From: Anatilimnocola floriformis
Lineage (GTDB): Bacteria; Planctomycetota; Planctomycetia; Pirellulales; Pirellulaceae
Length of the DNA stretch: 64,000 nucleotides
Direction of reading: 5' to 3'
NCBI RefSeq assembly: GCF_024256385.1
Contig: NZ_JAMLFW010000001.1
Span: forward strand, 3,472,001 to 3,536,000
Position numbers and translations under genes: made by a program
Notes under the pieces: generated by a model
Told to the model about the DNA's origin: nothing
Database searches by the model: none
Seen by the model: the letters and a program-made list of their open reading frames with translations, nothing else
Shown here: positions 52,134 to 61,240 of the stretch, one piece after another
How positions within the stretch are numbered: the stretch's first letter is position 1
Layout: each line of letters opens with the position of its first letter

Positions 52134-55100
52134 ATGAGCCGACTGATTCGCAATTCTGCCTTTTCGAAAAAGCCCTCTCGTCGCCCTTCGGATACTCGCG
52201 CACTGCGGCCCGAACGTGATCTCCGCCGCCGACTGTTCTTGGAATCGCTCGAAGAACGGCAGGTGATGACGACGTTTGTCGAAGCCTTTACGCCGACGAC
52301 GAGCGGTTTTGTCGTCGACTTTTCGGCGCCGATTCAAACGAGCAATCTCAATCTCTATGACGCGCAGAACGGCTTGCTCGGTGCTGCCGACGTGGTCGTG
52401 CAGGGTGCGACTTCCGGCGTGGTGCATGGTTCGCTGGTCGTCGTCGGCGACAAACTGACGTTTGTGAAAACCGGCGGCCCGCTCGCCGCTGATACCTACA
52501 CCGTGACGCTTCGCAGCGCCGCCAACGGCTTTGTCGATCAAGCCCTCGGCGAGCTGCTCGACGGCGAATACAACGGCACGTTCCCCTCGGGCAACGGCAC
52601 GGCTGGTGGCGATTTTGTGTTCACCTTTACGGTGGCTGCGCCGCAGAATCTGGTTGTCAGCCTGCCTGACTTCGCTCGCGGTCCAACGCAGGCATTGCAA
52701 TCGCCGGCGACTGGCAGCGGCGTGGCACTGACGGCTGGTTTGCCGATCAAGTTCAGCCAGGCCGCTGGTGTGACGTCGTTCACCATGACGATTAACTACG
52801 ACCCGGCGCTGCTCACAATTACTGGCGCGGAACTCGGCAAAGATGCGCCCAGCAACGCTCAAGTCATCGCCAACACCAACACTCCCGGTCAGGTGACGCT
52901 GGCCTTTTTTGCCATCGATCCGCTGGCCAGCGGCGCAGCCGAACTCGTCAAGTTGATCGGCACGGTGCCGGAAGATGCCACTTACGGCGCGACGCAAGTG
53001 CTGACGATCTCGGCTTTGGAAGTGAACTCCGGAGCGATTCAAGCGACGGGCGATGCTGGTTTGCATGTCGTCGCGTTTCCCGGCGATGCGAACGGTAATC
53101 GGCGTTACGATGCCGAAGATGCCCGCTTGATCGCACGGGCCGGCCTCGGTCTCGATTCCGGCTTTGTCTCGTCGCAGCCGACGGGCACGACCATCGTGAG
53201 TGGCGAGCGCCTTTATCCCACGGTCGATCCGTTGATCATCGGCGATGTGACTGGCGTCGATGGTTTGAGCCCGCTCGATGCCAGCGATGTGCTGCGACGC
53301 GTGGTCGGCCTGACGACTGCGAATATTCCCGCGCTGCCGGTGGCGCAGAGCCCAACGGGCTTGTCGCTGTCGGCGGTCACGGTCGGCGAAGGCTTGCCCG
53401 TCGGTACCACGGTGGGAACATTTGCCACGACCGATCCGGACTTGAACGATACGTTCACCTACTCGCTGGTGACCGGCGACGGCAGCACCGACAACAGCTC
53501 ATTCACGATCGAAGGTGGCGTGCTGAAGACGGCTGGCGTTTTTGACGAGAGCGTGAAGAACAGCTACCAGATCCGCGTTCGGACGACTGATTCGACGGGC
53601 CGCACGCTGGAAAAGACGTTCACCATCAGCGTGACCAACGTGAATGTGGCGCCGACGGCGGTGGCCCTTTCGAACGGTACCGTTGCCGAAAATTCTGCAA
53701 CAGGGACCGCTGTCGGCAATCTGTCGACGACCGATGCCAACTCCGGCGACACGTTTGCCTACACGCTGGTGAGTGGCACGGGAGATACCGACAACAGCGC
53801 GTTCACGATTAATGGCAATCAGTTAGTGGTGAATAGCACCATCAATTACGAAACGAAGACCACGTATACCGTGCGAATTCGTACGACCGATCAAGGCGGT
53901 TTGTTTACCGAGCAATCGTTCGTCATCGGAGTGATCGATGTCAATGAAGCCCCCACGGCGCTCGCGCTCAGCAACAACCACGTGCCAGAAGGGATGCCAA
54001 CGAGCACTGCCGTCGGCACGCTGTCGACGACCGATCCCGATGCCGGCGATACGCACACCTACGAACTCGTGGCTGGCGACGGCGACACCGGCAACGCGTC
54101 GTTCACGTTGAACAACGGTCAGTTGTTGACGAACCAGATCTTCAGCCGCGCAACGCAAGAGACCTACAGCATTCGCGTCCGCACGACCGACGCCGATGGT
54201 TTGAGCTTTGAGCAGACGTTTGTCATCACCATCACGGCGGCCAATACCGCTCCGACTGCCATTCAGCTCGACGACAGCACGATCGACGAAAATTCGCCAG
54301 CCGGCACCACGGTCGGCGGGCTGACGACGACTGATCCCGATGCCACCGATTCGCATACTTACACCCTGGTTGCCGGCGACGGCGACACCGGCAACGCGGC
54401 CTTTGCGATTGTCGGCAATCAGTTGCAGACGACGGGGAGCTTGAACTTCGAATCGCAGTCGAGCTACAGCGTGCGGGTTCGCAGCACCGATCCGTTTGGG
54501 CTGTTTGTGGAGCAGGTCTTCACCATCACGGTCAACGACCTGAACGAAGCACCGACCAGCATTCTGCTGAGCAACAGCACGATTGCCGAGAACAGCGCGG
54601 TCGACACTGCCATCGGTCAACTGACGGCTGAGGATCCCGACGCGACCAACACGCACACCTTCTTGTTGGTTTCCGGCGATGGCAGCACCGACAACGGACT
54701 CTTCACGATTGTGGGGAACGAATTGCGAAGTGCGGCATCGCTGAATTTCGAAAATCAGGCGACCTACAGCATTCGGGTACAAGTCACCGATCAAGGTGGC
54801 CAATCGTTCGAGCAAGTGCTGACGATCACCGCGACCGATGTGAACGAACAACCGACGGCTTTGACGATTTCGGGGACGACCATTGCTGAGAACGAATCGA
54901 CGGGCACCGCGGTGGGGACGTTCACCACGACCGATCCCGACACCGGCGACACGTTTGTCTACACGCTGGTTTCCGGCGACGGCGACACCGACAACGCTTC
55001 ATTCACCATCGACGGCAATCAACTCCGCTCGGCTGAGATCTTCGATCAATCGACGAAGAGCAGCTATTCGATCCGTGTTCGCACGACCGATCAGGATGGT

Positions 55101-56651
55101 CTGTTTGTCGAGCAGACGCTGACGATCACCGTCACCGAAGCCAACGTCGCCCCGACGGCGATTGGTTTGAGCAGCAACACAATCGATGAAAACGTTGCGG
55201 CCGACACCGTCGTCGGCAACTTGAGCACGACCGATGCGAACGCGGCAGATACGCACGTCTATTCGCTCGTTGCTGGTAGCGGCGACACCGACAACGGCGC
55301 CTTCACCATTGTCGGCGGCACGCTTCGCGTGAACGGCAATGTCGACTTCGAAACGCAGTCGAGCTATAGCGTGCGAGTTCGCAGCACCGATCCGTTTGGG
55401 CTCTTCACCGAGCAGACCTTCACCATCACGGTGAGCAATCTCAACGAAGCCCCGACCGCACTGCAGCTGAGCAATGCCACGGTCGCCGAAGATGCCGCAA
55501 TCGGCACGGCCATCGGCACGCTGACGTCGACCGATCCCGACAGCGGCAATACGCACATCTACACGCTGGTGTCGGGCGACGGCGATACGGGCAATGCCTC
55601 GTTCCAGCTGGTCGGCAATGAATTGCAGTTGGCGACGTCGTTGGATTTCGACACGCAATCGAGCTACAGCATTCGCGTGCGGACCGAGGACCAAGCCGGA
55701 TTGTCGTTCGAGCAAGTTCTGACGATCACCGTGACGAACGTCAACGAACAACCGACGGCGGTGCTGCTCTCGACGAACAGCGTCGCCGAGAATCAACCGG
55801 CCGACACGCTCGTCGGCCTGTTGTCGACGACGGATCCCGACAGCGGCGACACTCACACGTATGCACTCATCGCCGGCACAGGCGATGACGACAACGGTTC
55901 GTTCACGATTGTCGGCAACGAACTGCGGACCGCGGCGAGCTTCGACGCCGAAGCCAAGAGTTCGTACACGGTTCGTGTTTCCAGCACCGATCAGGGTGGC
56001 CTGGTGACTGAGCAAGTGCTGACGATCACCGTGACCGACGTCAACGAAGAGCCGACGCTGGTATCGCTCTCGAGCAATACCGTCGCCGAGAACCAGCCGA
56101 CGGGTACTGCGGTGGGCACGCTGTCGACGACCGATCCGGACAGCGGCGATACTCATCTCTACACGCTCGTTTCGGGCGACGGCGATGCTGACAACGCCTC
56201 GTTTGCGATCGTAGGAAATGAGCTGCAAACGGCAGCGAGCTTCAACTTCGAATCGCAAAGCAGCTACAGCGTGCGAGTCCGCAGCACCGATGCGGCAGGC
56301 CTGTTCTGCGAACAAGTGCTGACCATCAGCGTGACCGATGTCAACGAAGCGCCGACCGCGATCAACCTCACCAGCAACAGCGTGGCCGAAGACGCCACCG
56401 TTGGCACGGTGATTGGTCTGCTGTCTGCCATCGATCCAGACGCCGCGAACACGCACACCTTCACCTTGGTGAGCGGCGATGGCGACACGGGCAACGGCAC
56501 GTTCCAAATCGTGGGCGATGAACTGCAACTGGCGACTGCCGTCGACTTCGAAACGCAAACGACGTATTCGATTCGCGTGCGAGCCACGGACCAAGGAGGT
56601 CAGTCCTTTGACTTTGTGTTCGAGATCACCGTGACCGACATCGCCGACTAA
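52134..56651 (+). CDS. Giant cohesin-dockerin-cadherin adhesin
   Basis: Protein of 1505 residues. Order: basic, LEPR-XLL-type N-terminus (LFLESLEERQVMTTF), beta-rich domain (to about 160), cohesin-like domain (about 175-310; ITGAELGKDAPSNAQVIANT), and dockerin-like pair of calcium loops (GDANGNRRYDAEDARLIAR, then GDVTGVDGLSPLDASDVL). From about residue 405 to the end are eleven cadherin-like repeats of exactly 100 residues (300 bp), each beginning with a P-T-A-x-x-L-S pattern and containing TTDPD(A/S)GDTHTY, D-N-A-S-F and S-Y-S-I/V-R-V-R. Calcium-binding acidic residues recur. Secreted, probably on the cell surface, for cell-cell or surface adhesion. Confidence 0.92.
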   Translation: MSRLIRNSAFSKKPSRRPSDTRALRPERDLRRRLFLESLEERQVMTTFVEAFTPTTSGFVVDFSAPIQTSNLNLYDAQNGLLGAADVVVQGATSGVVHGSLVVVGDKLTFVKTGGPLAADTYTVTLRSAANGFVDQALGELLDGEYNGTFPSGNGTAGGDFVFTFTVAAPQNLVVSLPDFARGPTQALQSPATGSGVALTAGLPIKFSQAAGVTSFTMTINYDPALLTITGAELGKDAPSNAQVIANTNTPGQVTLAFFAIDPLASGAAELVKLIGTVPEDATYGATQVLTISALEVNSGAIQATGDAGLHVVAFPGDANGNRRYDAEDARLIARAGLGLDSGFVSSQPTGTTIVSGERLYPTVDPLIIGDVTGVDGLSPLDASDVLRRVVGLTTANIPALPVAQSPTGLSLSAVTVGEGLPVGTTVGTFATTDPDLNDTFTYSLVTGDGSTDNSSFTIEGGVLKTAGVFDESVKNSYQIRVRTTDSTGRTLEKTFTISVTNVNVAPTAVALSNGTVAENSATGTAVGNLSTTDANSGDTFAYTLVSGTGDTDNSAFTINGNQLVVNSTINYETKTTYTVRIRTTDQGGLFTEQSFVIGVIDVNEAPTALALSNNHVPEGMPTSTAVGTLSTTDPDAGDTHTYELVAGDGDTGNASFTLNNGQLLTNQIFSRATQETYSIRVRTTDADGLSFEQTFVITITAANTAPTAIQLDDSTIDENSPAGTTVGGLTTTDPDATDSHTYTLVAGDGDTGNAAFAIVGNQLQTTGSLNFESQSSYSVRVRSTDPFGLFVEQVFTITVNDLNEAPTSILLSNSTIAENSAVDTAIGQLTAEDPDATNTHTFLLVSGDGSTDNGLFTIVGNELRSAASLNFENQATYSIRVQVTDQGGQSFEQVLTITATDVNEQPTALTISGTTIAENESTGTAVGTFTTTDPDTGDTFVYTLVSGDGDTDNASFTIDGNQLRSAEIFDQSTKSSYSIRVRTTDQDGLFVEQTLTITVTEANVAPTAIGLSSNTIDENVAADTVVGNLSTTDANAADTHVYSLVAGSGDTDNGAFTIVGGTLRVNGNVDFETQSSYSVRVRSTDPFGLFTEQTFTITVSNLNEAPTALQLSNATVAEDAAIGTAIGTLTSTDPDSGNTHIYTLVSGDGDTGNASFQLVGNELQLATSLDFDTQSSYSIRVRTEDQAGLSFEQVLTITVTNVNEQPTAVLLSTNSVAENQPADTLVGLLSTTDPDSGDTHTYALIAGTGDDDNGSFTIVGNELRTAASFDAEAKSSYTVRVSSTDQGGLVTEQVLTITVTDVNEEPTLVSLSSNTVAENQPTGTAVGTLSTTDPDSGDTHLYTLVSGDGDADNASFAIVGNELQTAASFNFESQSSYSVRVRSTDAAGLFCEQVLTISVTDVNEAPTAINLTSNSVAEDATVGTVIGLLSAIDPDAANTHTFTLVSGDGDTGNGTFQIVGDELQLATAVDFETQTTYSIRVRATDQGGQSFDFVFEITVTDIAD

Positions 56652-56662
56652 GTAGGTAAACG

Positions 56663-57739
56663 ATGACCACGCTGTTGCCTGGCGACCCCGCCCCTTGGTT
56701 CGTCGCCCGGTCAAACGTCAATCCCCGCTTCCAGTTCGATTCGGCAGCGGGGCGGTATCTGGTGCTGACGTTTTTCCACTCCGCCGAAGATCCGGCTGGT
56801 TGCGACTTTCTGGACGAGGTCGACAAACACGCCGGACGGTTCGATGTCGAGAACGTGTTCTTCATGGGAGTCAGCACGACTCCCGGCGACGAAGATGTTT
56901 CGCGACTTCGATCGCATCGGCCGGGGATGGTTTACTTCTTCGATTTCGATCTGGCGATCAGTCGCTTGTACGGAGTCGAGGCGGGAACTGCTCCACGGCG
57001 ACTGACCTTGCTGCTTGATCCAGCCCTGCGAGTGTTGCGCGTCATTCCCTGGAACGGCCGCGCGGCCGAACACATGGCCGAGATTCTGGCCGTGCTGCAG
57101 CAATATCCGCCGATGAGCACGTTGCAAGGTTGCGCGCCAGTGCTGGTGGTGCCGAATGTTTTCGAGCGAGATTTCTGCCGCACGCTGATTCGGCAATACC
57201 AAGCGCACGGCGGTTCGGAGTCGGGCTTTATGCGCGATATCAACGGCAAGACCGTGTTGCTCATCGACCATGCGCACAAACGGCGGACCGATTTTGAATT
57301 GACCGACGTCGCGACGATTCAGAAAGCGCAACTAACACTGCGCCGGCGATTGCTGCCCGAGATTGCCAAAGCCTTTCAGTTCTCGGTGACGCGCATCGAA
57401 CGCAACCTGATCGCTTGTTACGACTCGGCCACGAACGGACATTTTCGCGCTCATCGCGACAATACCACCAAAGGAACTGCCCATCGCCGTTTTGCGGTCA
57501 CGATCAATTTGAACTCGGAGGAATTCGAAGGAGGCCAACTTTGGTTCCCTGAATTTGGCCGTCGCGCTTACAAGGCTCCCACCGGTGGCGCCGTCATCTT
57601 CTCGTGCTCGTTGCTGCACGAAGCCCGTCCCGTGACCAAGGGCGTGCGCTATGCTTTCCTGCCGTTTCTCTATGACGAAGCCGCAGCTCACATTCGCGCC
57701 GAAAACCGCCATTTGGTCGATCTCACGAATAGATCGTAG
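56663..57739 (+). CDS. Peroxiredoxin-like domain fused to a 2OG-Fe(II) oxygenase
   Basis: Protein of 358 residues. The first 150 residues are thioredoxin-fold, AhpC/TSA-like (LVLTFFHSAEDPAGCDFL); only one cysteine, C47, sits near the peroxidatic position and no C-x-x-C is present. Residues about 155-358 form a prolyl-4-hydroxylase-like double-stranded beta-helix with H264-x-D266 (HFRAHRD), distal H319 (LLHEARPV) and R329 for 2-oxoglutarate. It needs Fe2+, O2 and 2-oxoglutarate. The ATG follows the adhesin stop by 11 bp, so both may be transcribed together; whether it modifies proteins is open. Confidence 0.85.
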   Translation: MTTLLPGDPAPWFVARSNVNPRFQFDSAAGRYLVLTFFHSAEDPAGCDFLDEVDKHAGRFDVENVFFMGVSTTPGDEDVSRLRSHRPGMVYFFDFDLAISRLYGVEAGTAPRRLTLLLDPALRVLRVIPWNGRAAEHMAEILAVLQQYPPMSTLQGCAPVLVVPNVFERDFCRTLIRQYQAHGGSESGFMRDINGKTVLLIDHAHKRRTDFELTDVATIQKAQLTLRRRLLPEIAKAFQFSVTRIERNLIACYDSATNGHFRAHRDNTTKGTAHRRFAVTINLNSEEFEGGQLWFPEFGRRAYKAPTGGAVIFSCSLLHEARPVTKGVRYAFLPFLYDEAAAHIRAENRHLVDLTNRS

Positions 57740-57831
57740 GTTCAAAGGCTGCTCAGCAGGCCGTGGCCAACTTGCCGGCGGGGTTGTTGGCTTCTCCAAC
57801 GCGTTCATCAGAAGCAAGAGATGCCGAACGA

Positions 57832-58890
57832 CTAAAACTTTCCATCGGTCGTTTGAAAATGCGTTGGCTTGCCGAGGCTTTCGCCGCCGCGGCGAATCCA
57901 GTCGGCCGTCCATGCGATCATTTGGGTGGCGGGGACTTGAGGTTGGCCGAGAATCAAATGCCCCGCGCGGCCGTCGTTGAGCAAAGCGTTTGTTCCTTCA
58001 GTTCCGCGGATGGTTATTTCGCGTTGCAGCAGCGTGCCAAACTGCTCGGCGGTCTTGCGCAGACTGAGAATCTCTTCGCCGGCGAGGTTGATGACTCTTG
58101 CTGGTGAATTGCAATGCGTAAACGCGCGCAGCGCCAGGCGGTTGGCGTCGGCGAGCCAGATGACGTTGACGCGCGACATGCTCACGTCGATCGGTCGACC
58201 GGCGGCGACGTCGTGGGCCAGATCGACCAGCACGCCGTAGCGCAGCTCGGTTGCATAGTTCAGTCGCAGCAGTACCAGCGGAATGTTCAGCGTGCGGCTG
58301 AAGTGTTCGTACATTCGCTCGCGGCCGACGGCGGTCATGGCGTATTCGCCGTCAGGCTGCAGATGATCGGTTTCGGTGCTGCCGTGATTGACGTTTCCGT
58401 CCTGATCGATGATCGGCACTCGGCCGTACACGTTGCCGGTGGAAAAAGCGACGATGCGGCTCGCTCGATATCGTTTGCAAATGATGGCCGGCACGTGGCA
58501 GTTCATTGCCCAGCTGTAGCTCGGATTTTGCGTCGCGCCGAACTTGAAACCGCTCATCGAAACGATCAAGGGAGCGTCCGGAAGTTGCGCGACGGCATCT
58601 TCGTCGAGCAGATCGCAAGCATGCGTTTCAATTCCCCAGCTATTCAACTTCGCTCGCAACTCAATGCTGCCGAAGCGAGATACACCGATGACTTTTCGTT
58701 TGCTGCCGGCTGCATCGAGTGCGCGACGAGCCATGCGGGCCATCGTCGGCCCCATCTTGCCGCCGACGCCGAGGAACATGATGTCGCCGTCGAGAGCAGC
58801 CAGCGATTCGATCAACGCGGCGTCGGGCTCGCTGAGATTCGCTTCGAGTTCGTCAACCGATTGCGGGGCAGGAGGATATTGGCTCATCAC
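57832..58890 (-). CDS. NAD-dependent epimerase/dehydratase-like protein, Lys-lacking active site
   Basis: Protein of 352 residues (351 from the second ATG). Rossmann fold starts at about residue 34 with IMFLGVGGKMGPTMARMA, a variant of GxxGxxG, and the extended-SDR pattern continues (IVSMSGFKFG, IVAFSTGNVYG). The catalytic YxxxK is replaced: the aligned stretch is GEYAMTAVGRERMYE, where the lysine position is alanine. It may bind NAD and a sugar nucleotide without the standard chemistry. It is divergent from the prenyltransferase-repeat gene (32 bp), sharing a promoter region with it. Confidence 0.82.
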   Translation of the reverse strand: MMSQYPPAPQSVDELEANLSEPDAALIESLAALDGDIMFLGVGGKMGPTMARMARRALDAAGSKRKVIGVSRFGSIELRAKLNSWGIETHACDLLDEDAVAQLPDAPLIVSMSGFKFGATQNPSYSWAMNCHVPAIICKRYRASRIVAFSTGNVYGRVPIIDQDGNVNHGSTETDHLQPDGEYAMTAVGRERMYEHFSRTLNIPLVLLRLNYATELRYGVLVDLAHDVAAGRPIDVSMSRVNVIWLADANRLALRAFTHCNSPARVINLAGEEILSLRKTAEQFGTLLQREITIRGTEGTNALLNDGRAGHLILGQPQVPATQMIAWTADWIRRGGESLGKPTHFQTTDGKF

Positions 58891-58922
58891 AGAATTCTGT
58901 CGAATTCGATTACGATAGCAAC

Positions 58923-59864
58923 ATGCCCAGCGAACCCACTTACCTCGAACAACTCACGATCCGTGTCGCCGAAGGTGTCGGACTGCTCAGCGACGCCGAG
59001 CGGCAACTGCACACGCGTTATTTTCTCGCGGCCCAAAAACCGGATGGCGGCTTCGCTGGCCGCGAAGGTGGCAGCGATTTGTATTACACCGGTTTCGCCC
59101 TCCGCGGTCTGGCCGTGCTCGGCGAACTGTATGGGGATGTGGCGAATCGCGCCGCCACCTTTTTGCAATCGCGACTCGGTGGCCAGGAATCAGTGGTCGA
59201 TTTCTTCTCGCTGATTTACGGCGCGATGCTGCTGAAGTCGACAGCCGGCGTTGATGTCTTTGCCGCGAGCTCGCCGAACTGGCGCGAGCAAGTCGCTAGC
59301 TGGCTCGAAACCCTCCGTCGCGCGGACGGCGGTTATGCCAAAGGAATGGAGGGGCAAGCCAGCAGCACGTATCACAGTTTTCTGGTGGTGATCTGTTTGC
59401 AACTGCTCGAGAAGTTGCCGCCAGCGCCTGAGAAGTTGCTCGCGTTTCTTCGGTCGCAAATCGCCGAAGAAGGTGGCTTTCGCGAGATCAAAGTCGGCAA
59501 GCGAGCGGGGACGAATCCAACGGCAGCGGCGATTGCGACCTTGAAGATCCTCGGCGCGCTCGATGAAAATACGCGCCTCGATACGATCGACTTCCTGCTC
59601 GACATGCAAACCGACGAAGGTGGCTTGCGGGCCAACACGCGGATTCCGATCGCCGATCTGCTGAGCACGTTTACCGGGCTGACAACGCTCGAAGATCTCG
59701 GCGGGATTGGTGAAATCGATCTCGCCGCGGCAGAACGTTTCGTCCGCTCATTAGCCCGCGAAGAGGGCGGCTTTCATGCTGCCGCGTGGGATCCAGCCCA
59801 TGATGTGGAGTACAGTTTTTATGGACTGGGCGCGCTGAGTTTTTTCGCGCGCAGGAAAGCGTAA
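58923..59864 (+). CDS. Prenyltransferase/squalene-cyclase repeat protein
   Basis: Protein of 313 residues with the alpha/alpha-barrel repeats of protein prenyltransferase beta-subunits and squalene cyclases: QKPDGGFAGREGGSDLYYTG, LRRADGGYAKGMEGQASSTYH, EEGGFREIKVGKRAG, TDEGGLRANTRI and EEGGFHAAAWDPAHDVEYSF, five G-G-F/Y repeats. The zinc/metal ligands of true prenyltransferases (D, C, H) are only partly matched, so the reaction is uncertain. Planctomycetes carry several such proteins. Cytoplasmic; divergent from the epimerase-like gene. Confidence 0.85.
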   Translation: MPSEPTYLEQLTIRVAEGVGLLSDAERQLHTRYFLAAQKPDGGFAGREGGSDLYYTGFALRGLAVLGELYGDVANRAATFLQSRLGGQESVVDFFSLIYGAMLLKSTAGVDVFAASSPNWREQVASWLETLRRADGGYAKGMEGQASSTYHSFLVVICLQLLEKLPPAPEKLLAFLRSQIAEEGGFREIKVGKRAGTNPTAAAIATLKILGALDENTRLDTIDFLLDMQTDEGGLRANTRIPIADLLSTFTGLTTLEDLGGIGEIDLAAAERFVRSLAREEGGFHAAAWDPAHDVEYSFYGLGALSFFARRKA

Positions 59865-59910
59865 GTTTTTCCTTCGGCTTGTTAGAGCTGTCCCACTACA
59901 ATTGGTCCTC

Positions 59911-61104
59911 ATGTTGAGCCATTGGTCAGCTTTGACAGCATTTTGCGAGAAGCACAATTTAGGGTTTGGCGCCTTACCGCGCGCCTTCTTTCGATTTCGG
60001 CTGCGTACGTTGCTAATCGTGACAACACTGCTGGCGGTCATTTTGGGGATTGTTGGTAATTACTTGATTCATATCAGGACGCAATCGGCAATTGCGGCCC
60101 AGATCAAGGCTGTCGATGGCTGGTATTCGTTTGAAAATCGATACACCGGCATTTCCGGTACCGAGTTGGAATGGGATCGGTGGAACCGCGAACATTTTGG
60201 TGAGCATACCTTCCGGCACATTCGCGATGTCCATCTGTCGTCTGCAGAGGCGGACAACAAGGTGCTGCCGTTGCTCCATAGGTTGTCTCGGTTGGAAGCA
60301 TTGGAGTTATCGCCAAAGGAGCTGATGGCGGAAAACTTGCGTCACGTTGCCCGCTGCCGGTCGCTGCGAACCTTGGTCATCTATCAAGAAGGCGAGTGCG
60401 CGAGTTTGCTCGAACTACGCCAACTTGCAAATTTGCGTCAGCTTTGGCTGCGAAACTCTGACGAAGGTCGGCTGCTCGAAATTAGCATGCTGCCACATCT
60501 GGAAGAATTATCGCTGAGATCGCCGCACACATCGCTCGCGGTGATCGCCGAGCTGAAACGACTACCAAAGCTGAAAACACTCGAGATCAGCAGTGCTGTC
60601 GATGTAGCCCAACCCGAAATCTGCACCATGCTTGTGGGGCTCGATCAGCTGGAAACGCTCGTCTTGGATAAGGTTGCGCTAAACTCGCATGATTTAAAAA
60701 AACTGACCGAACTTCCCCAGCTCCGGAAGCTCTTCTTATGCGAAATCCCCGAAGTAAATCATGAGTCCACGACCGTATTGCGACAGCTAGACAAATTGCA
60801 GTACCTGAGGCTGCCCAAGCATCTCACCGACGAAAGCTTAGCAGCCTTGGCCGGTATGCCTCAGCTCGAATTCCTGAATCTGAACGAGTCTGACATCACT
60901 GACGCGAGCATTCCGATGCTGCATCAGTTTCCGAAGCTGCGCGAGTTACACATCGTTAAGTCAAAGTTATCAGCCGACGGAATTATGAAACTCGCCGAGG
61001 GAAGTCTCATCCGCGAACTATGGGTGACTCGAAACATACTTTCGCAGCAGCAAGAAGATAAATTGCGCAGCCGCAAACCGCATATTTCCTTGAACGAGCA
61101 ATAG
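59911..61104 (+). CDS. Membrane-anchored leucine-rich-repeat protein
   Basis: Protein of 397 residues from ATG 59911. A single transmembrane helix at about 34-54 (LRTLLIVTTLLAVILGIVGN), preceded by RFRLR, a standard opening of planctomycete membrane proteins. From about residue 105 there are leucine-rich repeats: LSRLEALELSPKELM, LANLRQLWLRNSD, LPHLEELSLRS, LPKLKTLEISSA, LDQLETLVLDK, LPQLRKLFLCEI, LDKLQYLRLPK, MPQLEFLNLNES, FPKLRELHIVKS. The LRR domain should be outside the cytoplasm and bind a protein partner. Confidence 0.85.
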   Translation: MLSHWSALTAFCEKHNLGFGALPRAFFRFRLRTLLIVTTLLAVILGIVGNYLIHIRTQSAIAAQIKAVDGWYSFENRYTGISGTELEWDRWNREHFGEHTFRHIRDVHLSSAEADNKVLPLLHRLSRLEALELSPKELMAENLRHVARCRSLRTLVIYQEGECASLLELRQLANLRQLWLRNSDEGRLLEISMLPHLEELSLRSPHTSLAVIAELKRLPKLKTLEISSAVDVAQPEICTMLVGLDQLETLVLDKVALNSHDLKKLTELPQLRKLFLCEIPEVNHESTTVLRQLDKLQYLRLPKHLTDESLAALAGMPQLEFLNLNESDITDASIPMLHQFPKLRELHIVKSKLSADGIMKLAEGSLIRELWVTRNILSQQQEDKLRSRKPHISLNEQ

Positions 61105-61240
61105 AGAACTCGCAATCGGGGCGCAGATGATAGCGCGCGAAGAACGGATTGCGAGAGCGCTTACCGCGCATGCGGAACTGGCTGAACGCCAGTTCCGGGA
61201 ATCTCAGAGACTGAGATTTCGACGAAGGGGTGCGACCACG

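Noticed and set aside
53350-56651. Regular 300-bp repeats as a possible CRISPR or satellite array
   Set aside because: The repeats are in-frame protein repeats with conserved cadherin-like residues, far too long for CRISPR.
52089-56714. Long minus-strand open frames opposite the adhesin (52089-53066, 53823-54851, 54999-56714)
   Set aside because: They mirror the 300-bp repeats of the plus-strand adhesin, are Arg/His-rich and have no domains; open only because of codon bias.
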